Source: Dreissena polymorpha (taxonomy: Eukaryota; Mollusca; Bivalvia; Myida; Dreissenidae). Taken from it: 64,000 nt of DNA. This document shows, piece after piece, positions 9,687 to 20,528 of this stretch (its first letter is position 1; each line of letters starts with the position of its first letter). The notes beneath the pieces are model-generated. The model was not told the DNA's origin, searched no databases, and was given only the letters and a program-made list of their open reading frames with translations. Where the stretch lies: the NCBI RefSeq assembly GCF_020536995.1, contig NC_068360.1, forward strand, positions 21,812,257 to 21,876,256, read 5' to 3'. The translations under genes were made by a program, and so were the position numbers.

Positions 9687-12600
9687 CTAGAATTTATCAT
9701 CCTCGTCTATCTTTGGACTGACAGTCTCAGCTCGGCTTGCGGCCCGCCTCTGCATCACCGCTTCCTTGTCCAGCAAGGCTCTCTCTGTGACCTGTAAAAA
9801 AGATAAACATGTTGTACGGAACAGTTATCAAGCCTTTTGTAAATGGCATGCACAGAAGGAAATTATACATACATTTTTCCGGGGAAAAAACACAAATTAA
9901 ACTTACTGTTTTATCAAGTATCTTGTAATTTTCCACTTTGTCTGACAGCATGATTCGTTTAATGGTGCGTGGATGGTCCCTGATAAGCCCCGCCTTCCTC
10001 ATTTCCATATCCACCTTACGTAGGAGTATCTTGCGTGCCGCCACACTCACATGCTGTACGTCGTCCATTAGCCAATCACACTTGTTCACTCTTAGTTCAC
10101 GTGGGACAATCTGATGATTTGGTCTGGAAACATTTCTGGATGTTCATAAGGTTGTTAATACCCAACATACTGCTTTGTGAAATATGTGAGACAGTTATGA
10201 AACTAATTGCTGTACTTTGACCTTCCACTTCTTACTATGACCTCGACTTTAAGGTTGCACGTTTGTGATTGTGCTCGACACAACAACATTTTATAGTGGT
10301 TAATTGTGTTACTTATTTTGAAATCTTCAAATTGTTAGGAAATATGAGAGCACATATTGTAATATAGAATTACGTTTGAGCAAAACTGTTTCAAATTTCT
10401 TGAATGCATACTAAAGCAAGAGAATAGACTGGCCCTTTTCGGATAATAAAAAGTTGTATTGCTACATTTGACCCCAAGGAATTACCTTGATCTATAAAGG
10501 TTCGTACATTTATGTTGTTTTTTTATGCGTCAAACTGTCTCAACATACTAGGCGATTATATTTATTCTTTGGTGTTTTGCATACAATGCAGATTAGGTTT
10601 AGAAGGACAACTGGACTGACTGATGGACAGTACGATTCCTATTGTTATCAAGTGTTAGAGTGGTCTATTTTCTTTTCTTATTTGTACATCATTGACCTTC
10701 ACTCAAACCTTTCCAAGCTAAATCAGAGATATGCTATATGGTAAATAAAAATATATGTTTGCATGTATTTCAATTTATTGTACTGTTTTTGAGCACACAT
10801 TTTGTATTATTTTCCGTTACACTTGCAATCCAACTTAACCCATTATGAATGCCATCCAAACTAAATAACTGTTTATGGTATCTTAATAGTAATATTTATT
10901 CTTAATTCAAATAATGAAAATTACAAATGTCCACCCCCTGTACTGTGTTTTCTCTTTGTCATTATATGACCTTTTAGACTGAAGCCAGTCATGTCTGCTT
11001 CTACACCATGAATTTATTTAACAGAGTCCATTATTATATGGCTTTTGTTGTATGTGTGTATATTGTTGCAAATATATTCTGATCTATTATAAAATTGTAC
11101 ATTTTGTATTTTTATTGATATGTGTAATTTAAATACAAACAAAAATTTAGCAAAAACATAAATATAGACATATTTGCTTTCATCATAATTCGGTGTCATT
11201 TATTATGATGCTGGTTCTTTCAATTGCATTTTAATAACTGGTAATTATACAAAAAATGTATTTATAATTATGCTCATTTATTAAGATAACTTTTATAAAT
11301 TTCATTTTGATTATTGAAACAAATATTCTGTGCATGTATTATGATGGTAATATGTTGTGTGTTTGGTCTTGTATTACTTTAGTGAAAGGTGATTGCAATA
11401 GCTTTAAAAGATTTGCTGTTATGTTCATATAAATTGCATTTTTAGAATGTGTTATTGCATTATCTTGACATATTATTTTAAATTGATTTTGATGAGTGAT
11501 GATTGTATTATCAGCCTTGGTTTTTTATAACAACAAGTGGAATGACTTATACTACTCAAAATCTATGGTTTTGGTGATGTAGTTTGTAGCATTTATTTCA
11601 GTTATATGTTCTTTGTATAATGGTTACCTGCACTTAAAGTGTTGATGAATATATTAATGGGTTTTTTACACGAAAAGAATGATAATACATAACTAATTAA
11701 ACAAAACCTGAACACTAAGACTTCCAGGGAAACAGCTCCTATCACATTTAATGTGTTAATTCCATAAAAAGTAAATTATCTTTAATTTTGTAACTTTTAT
11801 GATGAATCAATATGTGAAATTGTTTTAACCAATATATGTTGTTATGCTGTATTTTCATTTGCAATACATGCTTTTGCAAGTTCAGCAAAACTCAAATAAC
11901 GTGACTGTATAAAATAACTTATTTAGTATTATTAATATCAATGTCGAAAGTCAAAACATTCATATAATAATGTCCGCTGTCGTAAGATGAATGATCTAAG
12001 GCAAAAGTCACCGAAAGAATTTTGGAAAATATTTAAATTGCGAAAACAATCGGCAACCGGAGATGATATTTCAAATGAAGAATATTTTCAAATTTCAATG
12101 CTCTAGTAATGAAAACACTTGCCGGGAAAGGATTGCGATCTTTACATGCGCTTATGTCTTTAATAAACAATAACAAAGTACCAATAAATATAATGTTAAA
12201 CCTATTTGACGCGTATGTCCTATCAGTATTAAATTACTGCTCGGAAGTTTGGGGTTACGATCAAGGTGAAACTTTAGAAAGAGCACACAAAAAGTTTTGT
12301 AAATGGGTCCTCAATGTAAAACCCTCTATAAATACTCTTGCATTGTATAGTGAACTGGGTAGATTTCCACTGTTTATCGAAAGATACATTAGAATTGTTA
12401 AATACTTTTTACAGATGCACACAGTCAAACAAGAAAATTGTATTATAAATACCGTTTTAAACGAACAATTAAATAACATAAATACTAACAATTTTCGTTC
12501 AAACTGGGTATCAAAAGTGCGTCTGATACTTCAATCCTCGGGCTTACATGAAATATGGATGTATCCGAACCCGTTAAAATAGAAACATTCATCCCAAAGC

Positions 12601-15600
12601 TAAGAGTCCGACTTTGCAATATCTATATTAGCGATTGGCGATCAGGACTAGAAAACTCAACGTCTCTAGATGTATATAGAGAAATAAAACTTAATTTTGA
12701 AAAGTCAGCATATATTAGCCAGATGGAAAATCCAAAATACAGAAAGGTATTGGCCAAATTATATTTATCATTCTACAAATTAAAAATTGCAATTGGCCGT
12801 CATAATAATGTGCCTAGACAAGATAGAAAATGCACCCTCTGTAACCTAAATGATATAGAAGACGAGTTTCATTTTGTCCTAAAGTGCCCCATATATATCC
12901 ATATTCGGAAAGAATATATTTCAAAATATTTCTATGCTCACACGAGTTAAATATGTTCTACTTATGCAAAGCGAAAATAAAAATACTTTAAAAAAGCTTG
13001 CAACATACTGCCAAAAAGCTTTCCAACTAAGAGAAACGTTAATATCTACAGTTTAATTATAAAATCGGTGATTTACACATCACTCAAAGCTTTCATACAT
13101 CCAAATCGTTTTGAATATTCAGGTTTATGTATGCTTTTTGCTGTATGTGTTTTTATTTGCTTTTCAAACATTTAATGTATTGTATAATTGGTATGAAAGT
13201 AAGTTTGACGCATTCAAACCCTTGGATCATCTTTGTGTATTTTTGTGCTGCTTCTCCTTTTATTCATTTTTCAAATACTCAATGTATTGTATAATTGTTA
13301 CGAAAGTAATCTTGCAGCATACATAACCCTGTATCATGTTTGTGTGCTGTTTGTATTTTTATTTGTTTATCAAATATTAAAAGTTTTGTGTAACTGCTAC
13401 GAAAGTAATTTTGTCGCATACTTTTTTTCCATAAATGATCGACGCTGGGGTATGATACAATTTAAATTAAATTGACTAGTGTATATAGATGGAGATTTTA
13501 CTTTTAAAACTAAGATTGCCCTCTAACTGATACTGTTTTAATATTTACTAAGGAGCAATATACCTATAGACCAACTATAGTTTCGTTTTTCGTATAGGTG
13601 GTCAACAAAGGGGAAAGAACTATTATTAACACTTATACATTACTTAACTACGAGTAAGCGTAACACACTTCGACATATGATTTTCATTACAAACAGCTTT
13701 AAAGTTATCAGCATTTCTATCCGATAAGTATAAATTTCATTTAACTACGAATGAAAAATAACATTCAAATATAAAGTTGGATTATGCTGTTATATATGCC
13801 CATCATACGAATTCATATTCATGTATTTTCCTTGTTAAAAAGACTCAAAAGTTTAAATGCATACAAAAAAACGAGTAATATCTTCCATATGAAAATTGAA
13901 ACAATAATTCTATTCACTAGTGCAACTTGTTGTAGAATAATACAATTAGTGCTGCAATTATTAAACTACGTTTGAAATTATGTTATAACATTCTCACGAA
14001 AACACATTAACATTTTTACTCCTTATATTGTAAATTGATCTTTCTTCGAAATGAGTATATTTTTGTTTGTATTTACTTCATGCTGTTATTGTATACGATT
14101 GCAAATGACGATGAGCTTGTAATGCTTAAGTCTGAATAAACGATTCTGATTCTAGTATTATTCACTTACATTGTGGTATACGTCTTCCACAGAGCCCGTC
14201 TGTCTGCATAATTGTTTTTGTCTATGAACGTGACTATGTACATCTTGGACATTTTCTGAAATACAATTTATAACTTATTGTTATTTAATGTTTTTTAAAA
14301 ACTGTTTATAGAAGTTCCTGTATCTACCTCATAAACATTGAATCTCAACAAAAACTTGATTGTGTCCAAGACACTGATAAGTCAAAATATGTATCAACAC
14401 ATACAAATAAACCAGTTAGTAATTTTTTTTCTTAATTAAAACATCGTCTTTAAACATGCATATATTTCATACTTACTAGCACATTACAAAAGGCATAAAT
14501 ATGCTTAAATTAGTTGAGCCAAAATTCCTCCCTTTAAAATCCCATAGAACTACCGGTGTAGCCATTCAGCTGTAAATGTCTGAGTGAAAATGACCAGTTC
14601 AAGAGCGGTACACAACATATCAGGACGTAATTATATAAACAGGTACAATTGTGCAAACAAACCGACAAACGTAGTTATAGAGCCACAGACAAGTGCAATG
14701 CCTTATGCCCCAAACTTTGTGGATGTGTAAACAAACTAATTCTCAAACGTTAGTTCCAACATTTGGCTATTCGGATACACATAGGAATTTCTACATAAAT
14801 TAACATATTTGTAGATTTGGATCAAATCTTCAGGATTCTTAATATTGCAAATAATGAGGGGCATATACAAGATTATGCAAAATTCAGTAAACTCATTTGT
14901 TGTTATTTATTGTACAAGTTAAATGTTGGTAAGAATTACCCTTGCAAACAGGACCAGGTGTATTCGGCCTTCAAAGCTGACCACTGTACAGTCAGTGGAT
15001 AGGGGCAGATCTAGAAGGGTCTCATCAATAATACAGCCGTTGAAGCGATTTGTATATATAAAATACATGTGTGCCCATACCTGATGTCAAAAAGCCATGA
15101 TAATGAAATATTCATAATGGAAAGTTACACGCATACTTGCAATACATCAATCAACCCATGGTGGATATGTAAACATAAATAAAGAAGCTTGAAATAGATT
15201 GATTTCATATTTTATTTTTTTTAATGTTAAAAAAAATAAAACTTAACTACATCAAATTGTGTTGCATTTTATTAGAAAACAATTAAAACCCTTCATGAAC
15301 GTTATTTATATTTTGATTATTGTATCCAACCAAAAGGAAATAGCAACATCGGAGACTGTCAAATCATGTCCTGACTATTGATATCCTAGAAAATTTAAAT
15401 ATTTTTTCTCTTTGAGTATTTTTATGTTGGTTTAAAGGTGATATGGGTTTGTTTAGTTTTAAATAAAGCTGAACAAGTAAAACACCTGTTACAATCATTT
15501 CAGTAAAACAGTTAAATTTACAAACCCACAATGAGCTATATTACAACCTACCCCATACGCCCTTTTGTTTCCTACTTTCCACTGCATCATCATAATTTGT

Positions 15601-17831
15601 AAGTTTCAAACCTTTCCTAAGACAGTGTCTGCACCAAACAATGAATAAACTAAACCACATTTCACTACATTCAGCAAAGCCCCACCCACCAGTGTCTTCC
15701 TCTTTCTCCTCCTGCTCATCATCAGCACTTGGTAATGGACCTTTCCTGACAACAGTCTGCCCCGAGAATAGTGATATACAGCGAATGCGATCGTTGTACA
15801 CGATGAATATATAGTCAGATCCTGAAGTTCCCAACACTCGAGTCACCTGAACAGAAAAGCATACATATTGCCATGTTAGTTTAGTAACCAAATATCATCA
15901 GGAAACAAGAAATGTGCTTGACAGAAACTCGATGCCCCCTATTGCGCCGCTTTGAAGCCATATATTTGACCTTTGACCTTGAAGCATGATCTTGACCTTT
16001 CACCACTCAAAATGTGCAGCTCCATGAGATGCACATGCATGCCAAATATCAAGTTGCCTAATATATATCTTCAATAATGCAAAAGTTATTGCAAAACTTT
16101 AACCAATGTTAAAGTTTTGGAAAACACACAATGAATGAATGAATGAATGACTGACAGACAGACAGGCCTAAAACAATATACTCCCAATCTTTCGATCCGG
16201 GGGAATAAAATATAGTAATGTACTTAGTAATGTACTTAGTAATGTACTTTGTTATCTATATACCCCCGATCTTTCGATCCGGGGGCATAAAAATATAGTA
16301 ATGTACTTAGTAATGTACTATGTTATCAACAGATCATTTTTCATAATAAGTCAAAATGAAATCAAGGTTCGATAAGTTAATATGGATTTATTTGGAATGG
16401 TAATAAGAAACAAATGTGTAAGTACTGAAGTGATGTTGAAAGGAGAGTTGGCAAAATTTTTAAAATCCTCTTAACCTGTTACTGAGGTTCACAAACACAG
16501 GACAATCACTACGTGTATCCCGCATCTAAAAAATATGAAAGAATACAAATACATGTATTGGAACAGCAAACTTATTTAGTGTCAAAGAACAAACCATTTG
16601 GTACATTTCTTGAAAATTAGTGAATTGATTAGGCGTTTGTATGAAAAAATACCTTAACATTTCAAATAGTTGGGAAATCTATTTCAGCATTTAAATAATA
16701 TATTTAATGCGTCACTTGTAAAACTGTGAAACATAATTTGCGGAATGGAAAACTTCCAAAAAGGTCAGCTTTCAAGTAGCAAGTTAGCGGCGTAGCATAA
16801 GTACAGGTTGGCATAGGTACCAGAGGGCATAAATTCGATTTTGTCTAAAATATTGTAAGGGCATGTGGCCTGGGGGGCATACGCCCCATATATTGCGACT
16901 TCCATTTGAATAAACCCAAACTTTTAAAGTTTTAATCTGCATGTTAAACAGATCTGCATTTTAATAATTTAACTACAAGAATATCTTATTTTCCTCAACG
17001 TTTTTTTAACTACTCATTGAACTGACCGAAAATTTTACTACATGAATATTCCATTTTCATCAAGAGTTTAACAACTCATATATAAAAAAATTATCCACAG
17101 GAATTTCCCATTTCAAACAACAAGGGCTATTATGACTGCCGAAGTTGCTGCAATGCAAGGTGAGATGAACACTCACATCACATGATATGATGGTCTTTGT
17201 CATCATGGTGTTGTACTCCTGCACGGACACTGGCAGCTCTTTCTTGAAGTAACGCAGTGTCATCCCTCTCAGATCCACAATGAACACTGTGAAATTTTGG
17301 CCTGAAATGTTGTTATCAAATTAAAAAGAACGGACTTTGCTCTTCCATTTATTAGAGTATACGCTATTTGGACCTAAACTAATTCCTTGGTACACACACG
17401 TTTTCTGTTATGTGTACCTAGCTCAAATGAATATTTGCAAACGGACTCAAATAGGCTGTATGTTGTGGTTATATTGTCTGCCTATCAATCAGGAGGTCGT
17501 GGGTTCGAGCCCCAATAGTTCCAGGAAACGGACTGGAGAGCGTTTCAAATAAGGCTTTCGATGCAATTGAGCTAAAACAAAATAGGTTTAAGCTAAACTG
17601 GCTCAAGATTAATGTGATTAGTATTCACCTGAAAATACAAAACCGTCAATTTACCATTAATGGCAATATAATTTTTTTTTAAATCAAAACCTTTTTTTGA
17701 AGTTTTTGTTACAGAAATGAAGGGCTAAGAATTTCAGATGTTTATTCGAAATATTTTCTGCTGCTCAACCTATTCCAATCTGACCTTGAGGTGGGTATGC
17801 ATTGGACAACAAGATGACAATCAGCTCTGTA
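9687..17831 (-). CDS. Unrecognised protein, six C-terminal exons
   Basis: Minus-strand exons, in coding order: 17831-17785, 17301-17177, 15846-15690, 14255-14170, 10110-9907 and 9791-9687. All joins are GT/AG and every phase fits, giving 240 codons to a TAG. The N-terminal visible part is beta-strand-rich (TELIVILLSNAYPP, FTVFIVDLRGM, SGSDYIFIVYNDRIRCISLF), as in a beta-propeller. An acidic stretch (DEQEEKEEDT) follows, then a basic helical tail (SVAARKILLRKVDMEMRK) ending SPKIDEDDKF. I cannot name the family; a ciliary or WD-type protein is only a guess. The 5' end was not found. An alternative acceptor at 10124 would put the 86-nt exon 14170-14255 in another frame, but the version given fits the upstream phase. 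Introns contain a LINE (about 11985-14155) and dispersed repeats. The last exon is duplicated at 60162-60266. Confidence 0.7.
10124..11984. other. Intron of the minus-strand gene, 3' part
   Basis: AT-rich DNA with no coding evidence. About 11425-11530 matches 60340-60460 in unit 2, where most of the intervening intron (about 1.4 kb) is absent, so unit 2 has a large deletion or unit 1 an expansion here. Confidence 0.5.
11985..14155 (+). mobile_element. LINE (CR1/Jockey-type non-LTR) fragment, internally deleted
   Basis: A short upstream ORF2 piece (SPKEFWKIFKLR, then GDDISNEEYFQI, about 12010-12100) is followed directly by post-RT sequence (12109-12582, with SVLNYCSEVWGY) and the C-terminal zinc-knuckle-like region (12555-12950, CTLCNLNDIEDEFHFVLKC). 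The reverse transcriptase core with its YADD motif is absent, so an internal deletion has removed it. The last two pieces are in different frames. A 3' UTR runs to an AATAAA and an ATTCTGATTCT tail near 14155. It lies antisense in an intron of the minus-strand gene, 14 bp from an exon border. Confidence 0.75.
13150..13425. repeat. Three degenerate ~110-bp tandem copies in the LINE 3' region
   Basis: The phrase tgtattgtataattg...tatgaaagtaa (or its variant) recurs three times with a thymine-rich stretch between copies. It probably belongs to the 3' UTR of the LINE above. Confidence 0.6.
14256..15689. other. Intron of the minus-strand gene
   Basis: AT-rich DNA between two minus-strand exons. 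No repeat family or coding segment recognised. The open frame that continues exon 15690-15846 down to 15541 is readthrough past a good donor (gtgggt). Confidence 0.5.
15957..16325 (-). repeat. Dispersed mollusc-type repeat with duplicated tail
   Basis: Same family as 8913-9153, with the tgacctttgaccttga core, ending in a (GAAT)n stretch and cagacagacaggcc. The segment ctttcgatccgggggaataaaa plus atagtaatgtacttag is then repeated in tandem (about 16187-16325). It lies in an intron of the minus-strand gene. Confidence 0.7.
17450..17560 (+). mobile_element. tRNA-derived SINE fragment
   Basis: Contains a tRNA-like anticodon-arm region (gtctgcctatcaatcagg) and a B box (GGGTTCGAGCCCC), followed by non-tRNA sequence. 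The A-box side is degraded, so this is not a tRNA gene. Confidence 0.45.
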
Positions 17832-17996
17832 CTGGTGGAAGAACCTACCACTCGAACAATACGTGAATGAAAGAATTACATTAATTTAATTAGGTGAACA
17901 GGAAAAATATTTGGATTTAAAATGTAAATGGGTAATAAAAAACCTTTGAGGAACTGTACAAATTATTAGCATTGTAATTTCTTGTACTTTTCTCAG

Positions 17997-18660
17997 GGAG
18001 CTGCACATTTTGCGTAGTGAAAGGTCAATGTCATCCTCCAAGGTCAAGGTTAAAGGTAAAATTTTGCAATATTGAAGATAGCAACTCGATATTTGGCATG
18101 CATGCGTATCTCATGGAGCTGCACATTTTGAGTGGTGAAAGGTCATAGTCATCCGTGAATGTCAAAGGTCAAGGTCAAAGGTCAAAATTTGCAATATTGA
18201 AGATAGCAACTCAATATTTGGCATGCATGCGTATCTCATTAAGCTGCACATTTTAAGTGGTGGAAGGTCAATGTCATCCTTCAAGGTCAAAGGTCAAGGT
18301 TAAATTTTGCAATATTGAAGATATCAACTTGATATTTGGCATACATGCGTATATCATGTAGCTGCACATTTTGAGTGGTGAAAGGTCAAGGTCATCCAGC
18401 AAGGCCAAAGGTCAAATTTCGCGATATTGAAGATAGCAACTCGATATTTGGCATGCATGCGTATCTCATGGAGCTGCACATTTTGAGTGGTGAAAGGTCA
18501 ATGTCATCCTTCAAGGTCAAAGGTCAAATTTTGCAATATTGAAGATAGCAACTCGATATTTGGCATGCATGCGTATCCCATGGAGCTGCACATTTTGAGT
18601 GGTGAAATGTCAAGGTCAATGTCATCCTTCAAGGTCAAAGATATGGCTTCAAAGCGGCGC
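17997..18660 (+). repeat. ~112-122-bp satellite array dense in AGGTCA half-sites
   Basis: Six tandem units, each beginning near gctgcacattttgagtgg and containing gaaaggtcaatgtcatcc, aaggtcaaaggtcaa and gcaatattgaagatagcaac. I count about 17 AGGTCA hexamers, including three perfect direct repeats with one-base spacing (AGGTCAAAGGTCA) and two with no spacing. The unit is the core of the dispersed repeat seen singly at 8913 and 15957. It lies between the minus-strand gene and the visible astacin exons. Confidence 0.85.
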
Positions 18661-19375
18661 AGAAGGGGGCATTGTGTTTCACGAACACAGCTCTTACAAC
18701 ACTTACAACACCTACCTTACATACCACAATAGACTCCACCCAAACCATTCCCCCGCCCGCACCCCAGAATCCCCCCCCTGAATTTTTTTTTATGTTTTTT
18801 CCTTTTTTTTCTTAGTTTTGAAATATCATCTAATAAATGACCACACAGCCACATTATTCCCCCTCTCCACCACCCAACACACAATTTTTTAAACATAGTA
18901 AAACACAAATTTTAATTTTTATTATTTTATTTTTGAAAGACCGTCCAACCATCGCACCCAAGCTATTGCTATCAAACTTGAAATATAATCTTATTAGTTT
19001 GTTTTATGTCTTTACAAATGTTCAATAGATTGTGGAAAATATACTTGAACTCAGAATCGTCTATAATGTACCACTTTTTAAAACATAAGCGATTAATATG
19101 TTTCAATTATGGCCCTATTCCAGTTAGAATATGACTATATTACCTTGACCTTATTGAATATGAACAATTTCCCCTTTATACTGTTAAGCACTCGAAAAGT
19201 CGAGCGTGCTGTCTTCTTACAGCTCTTGTTTTTATAGTTGTCAACTGCATTCATTTGAAATCACGGCTGTCAGTCTACCGACTTAGTGATAGCACACTTT
19301 AGCGAGTAGCGGATAACAACCATACTATACTCAGAGTGAGGGGGAAACGGTCTAAGAAATTATTTGAGTCGCGTT
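18661..19375. other. Non-coding stretch with C-rich and T-rich runs
   Basis: Holds C-rich runs near 18750-18780, a polypyrimidine stretch near 18780-18815 and AT-rich DNA. No exon of the astacin gene or of the minus-strand gene was recognised here. Confidence 0.4.
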
Positions 19376-19624
19376 CTGAGAAAACTGGGCATAATGCATG
19401 AGCGTAAAATGTCGTCGCAGATTAGCCTGTGTAATCCGCACAGGCTAATCAGGGACGACACTTACCGCTTAAACTAGATTTTTGGTAAAAAGTGACTTCC
19501 TTTAAACGAAAAATACCATTAAAGCGAAAAGTGTCGTCCCTGATTAGCCTGTGCGGACTGCACATGCTAATCTGGGTTGACACTGTACGCACATGCATTT
19601 TGCGAAATTTTCACAAAACTAGAC
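19376..19624. mobile_element. 260-bp inverted-repeat MITE, copy B
   Basis: Left end GAGTCGCGTTCTGAG and inner arms with CACAGGCTAATCAGGGACGA and its complement. The right end has drifted. Same family as copies A, C, D and E. Confidence 0.8.
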
Positions 19625-20324
19625 AAATTACATTTCTAATCCCCGCACAAGTTTTGTGTCTGGGCCAGTTATCGAACCTGCAATCGTCGGATTTGTAGCT
19701 CAACGCATTACCAACGAAAATAGCCGGCCCGCAAAATGTTTATTATCATTTTGTACTTGTAAAAAAGGTATATTGAAAGCAAAATGGAAAGCCGAAATGG
19801 ACACATTGAATTTTGTTTATGGGTGAACGATGTGTCCATGTGGCATATGAAACGATTTAAATATCCGTTTTGTGCATGTGTCGCGCATAACTGGAAAACT
19901 TCCTTTTGTGCGTTTTTGGTGCATTTTTCCAACGATATTGGAGGTTGAAATCAAAAGTAGACTATAGCGTTTGGATCTGTTGTTTTTGACATTCTAAGCA
20001 TACCTTAATATCTTAACAACGATAGAGTAGAAGCCTGTAAGTCTCTATTTATCAACGTTTAATCGACTTTATTTACCTGAATATTTTAATTTAAAAATTG
20101 ACCATACCCTGTTAAACGGATACTGATAGATTGCATTATCATTTTAGATTAAGGAAATAATGCTAAAACAGAATATGGCAAAAAAATGTTGGCAACGTTT
20201 CGAGATTGTGTTTGAAAGTTTGAAAATTGCCACTCTGAGGAAGCTGAATTTGTATGAGAGACTCTCAGAAAGAATGAAATATCCGTATTCAAATAAGACA
20301 CTTCACTCGTCCGCTGCATTTCAG

Positions 20325-20528
20325 AAAGGACTGTACTTGCACGAGATAGGGCACGCCATTGGTCTCGTGCACGAGCACCAGCTCCCCAACAGGGACCAGT
20401 ACATCGAGATCCTCTACCAGAACGTGCAGCCGAGCATGCGCATCTGGTTCAATAAATATTCCGCACAGGAAGTGGACCAGCTGAAAGTGGACTATGAATA
20501 TTCATCTGTGATGCATTATGGGATAACT
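20325..20528 (+). CDS. Astacin exon: zinc-binding motif and Met-turn
   Basis: Starts after acceptor gctgcatttcag (phase 0) and ends at ACT|gtgagg. It encodes KGLYLHEIGHAIGLVHEH, then LPNRDQYIEI and YSSVMHYGIT. The three zinc histidines, the general-base Glu and the Met-turn with its Tyr are intact. The open frame extends upstream to 20160, but that part does not resemble astacin and is taken as intron. Confidence 0.85.

Larger units (their letters stand above)
1735..11530. repeat. Segmental duplication unit 1
   Basis: From about 1735 this stretch is collinear with unit 2 (about 48960-60460), and its TRIM-like exon and intron also match unit 3 (about 60850 onward). The similarity covers the TRIM-like gene, a conserved 37-nt putative microexon, a MITE, the last minus-strand exon at 9687-9791, and a final patch at about 11425-11530 that matches 60340-60460. 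Relative to the other units it carries extra insertions (3367-4958, 7763-8269, 8913-9153) and lacks the 5' ~235 bp of the gene. Confidence 0.85.

Noticed and set aside
9727-10089. Single continuous minus-strand frame covering both last exons of the minus-strand gene
   Set aside because: It reads through an intron bounded by clear GTAAGT and TTTTTTACAG signals; the spliced version keeps phase and the last exon is bounded the same way in unit 2.
15541-15689. Minus-strand extension of exon 15690-15846
   Set aside because: It lies beyond a strong donor (gtgggt), and the next exon joins in frame from that donor.
16476-16525. 50-nt minus-strand segment with good splice borders (MRDTRSDCPVFVNLSN), possible exon of the minus-strand gene
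   Set aside because: Including it breaks the frame of the next exon (15846), while exon 17177-17301 joins directly to 15846 in phase 0. At most an alternative cassette.
19636-19740. Minus-strand tRNA-like segment (B box ggttcgataac)
   Set aside because: The anticodon arm does not pair and the A box is poor; at best a SINE scrap next to MITE copy B.
20160-20324. Coding extension upstream of the astacin exon
   Set aside because: The open frame has no astacin resemblance and is followed by a good acceptor at 20324.
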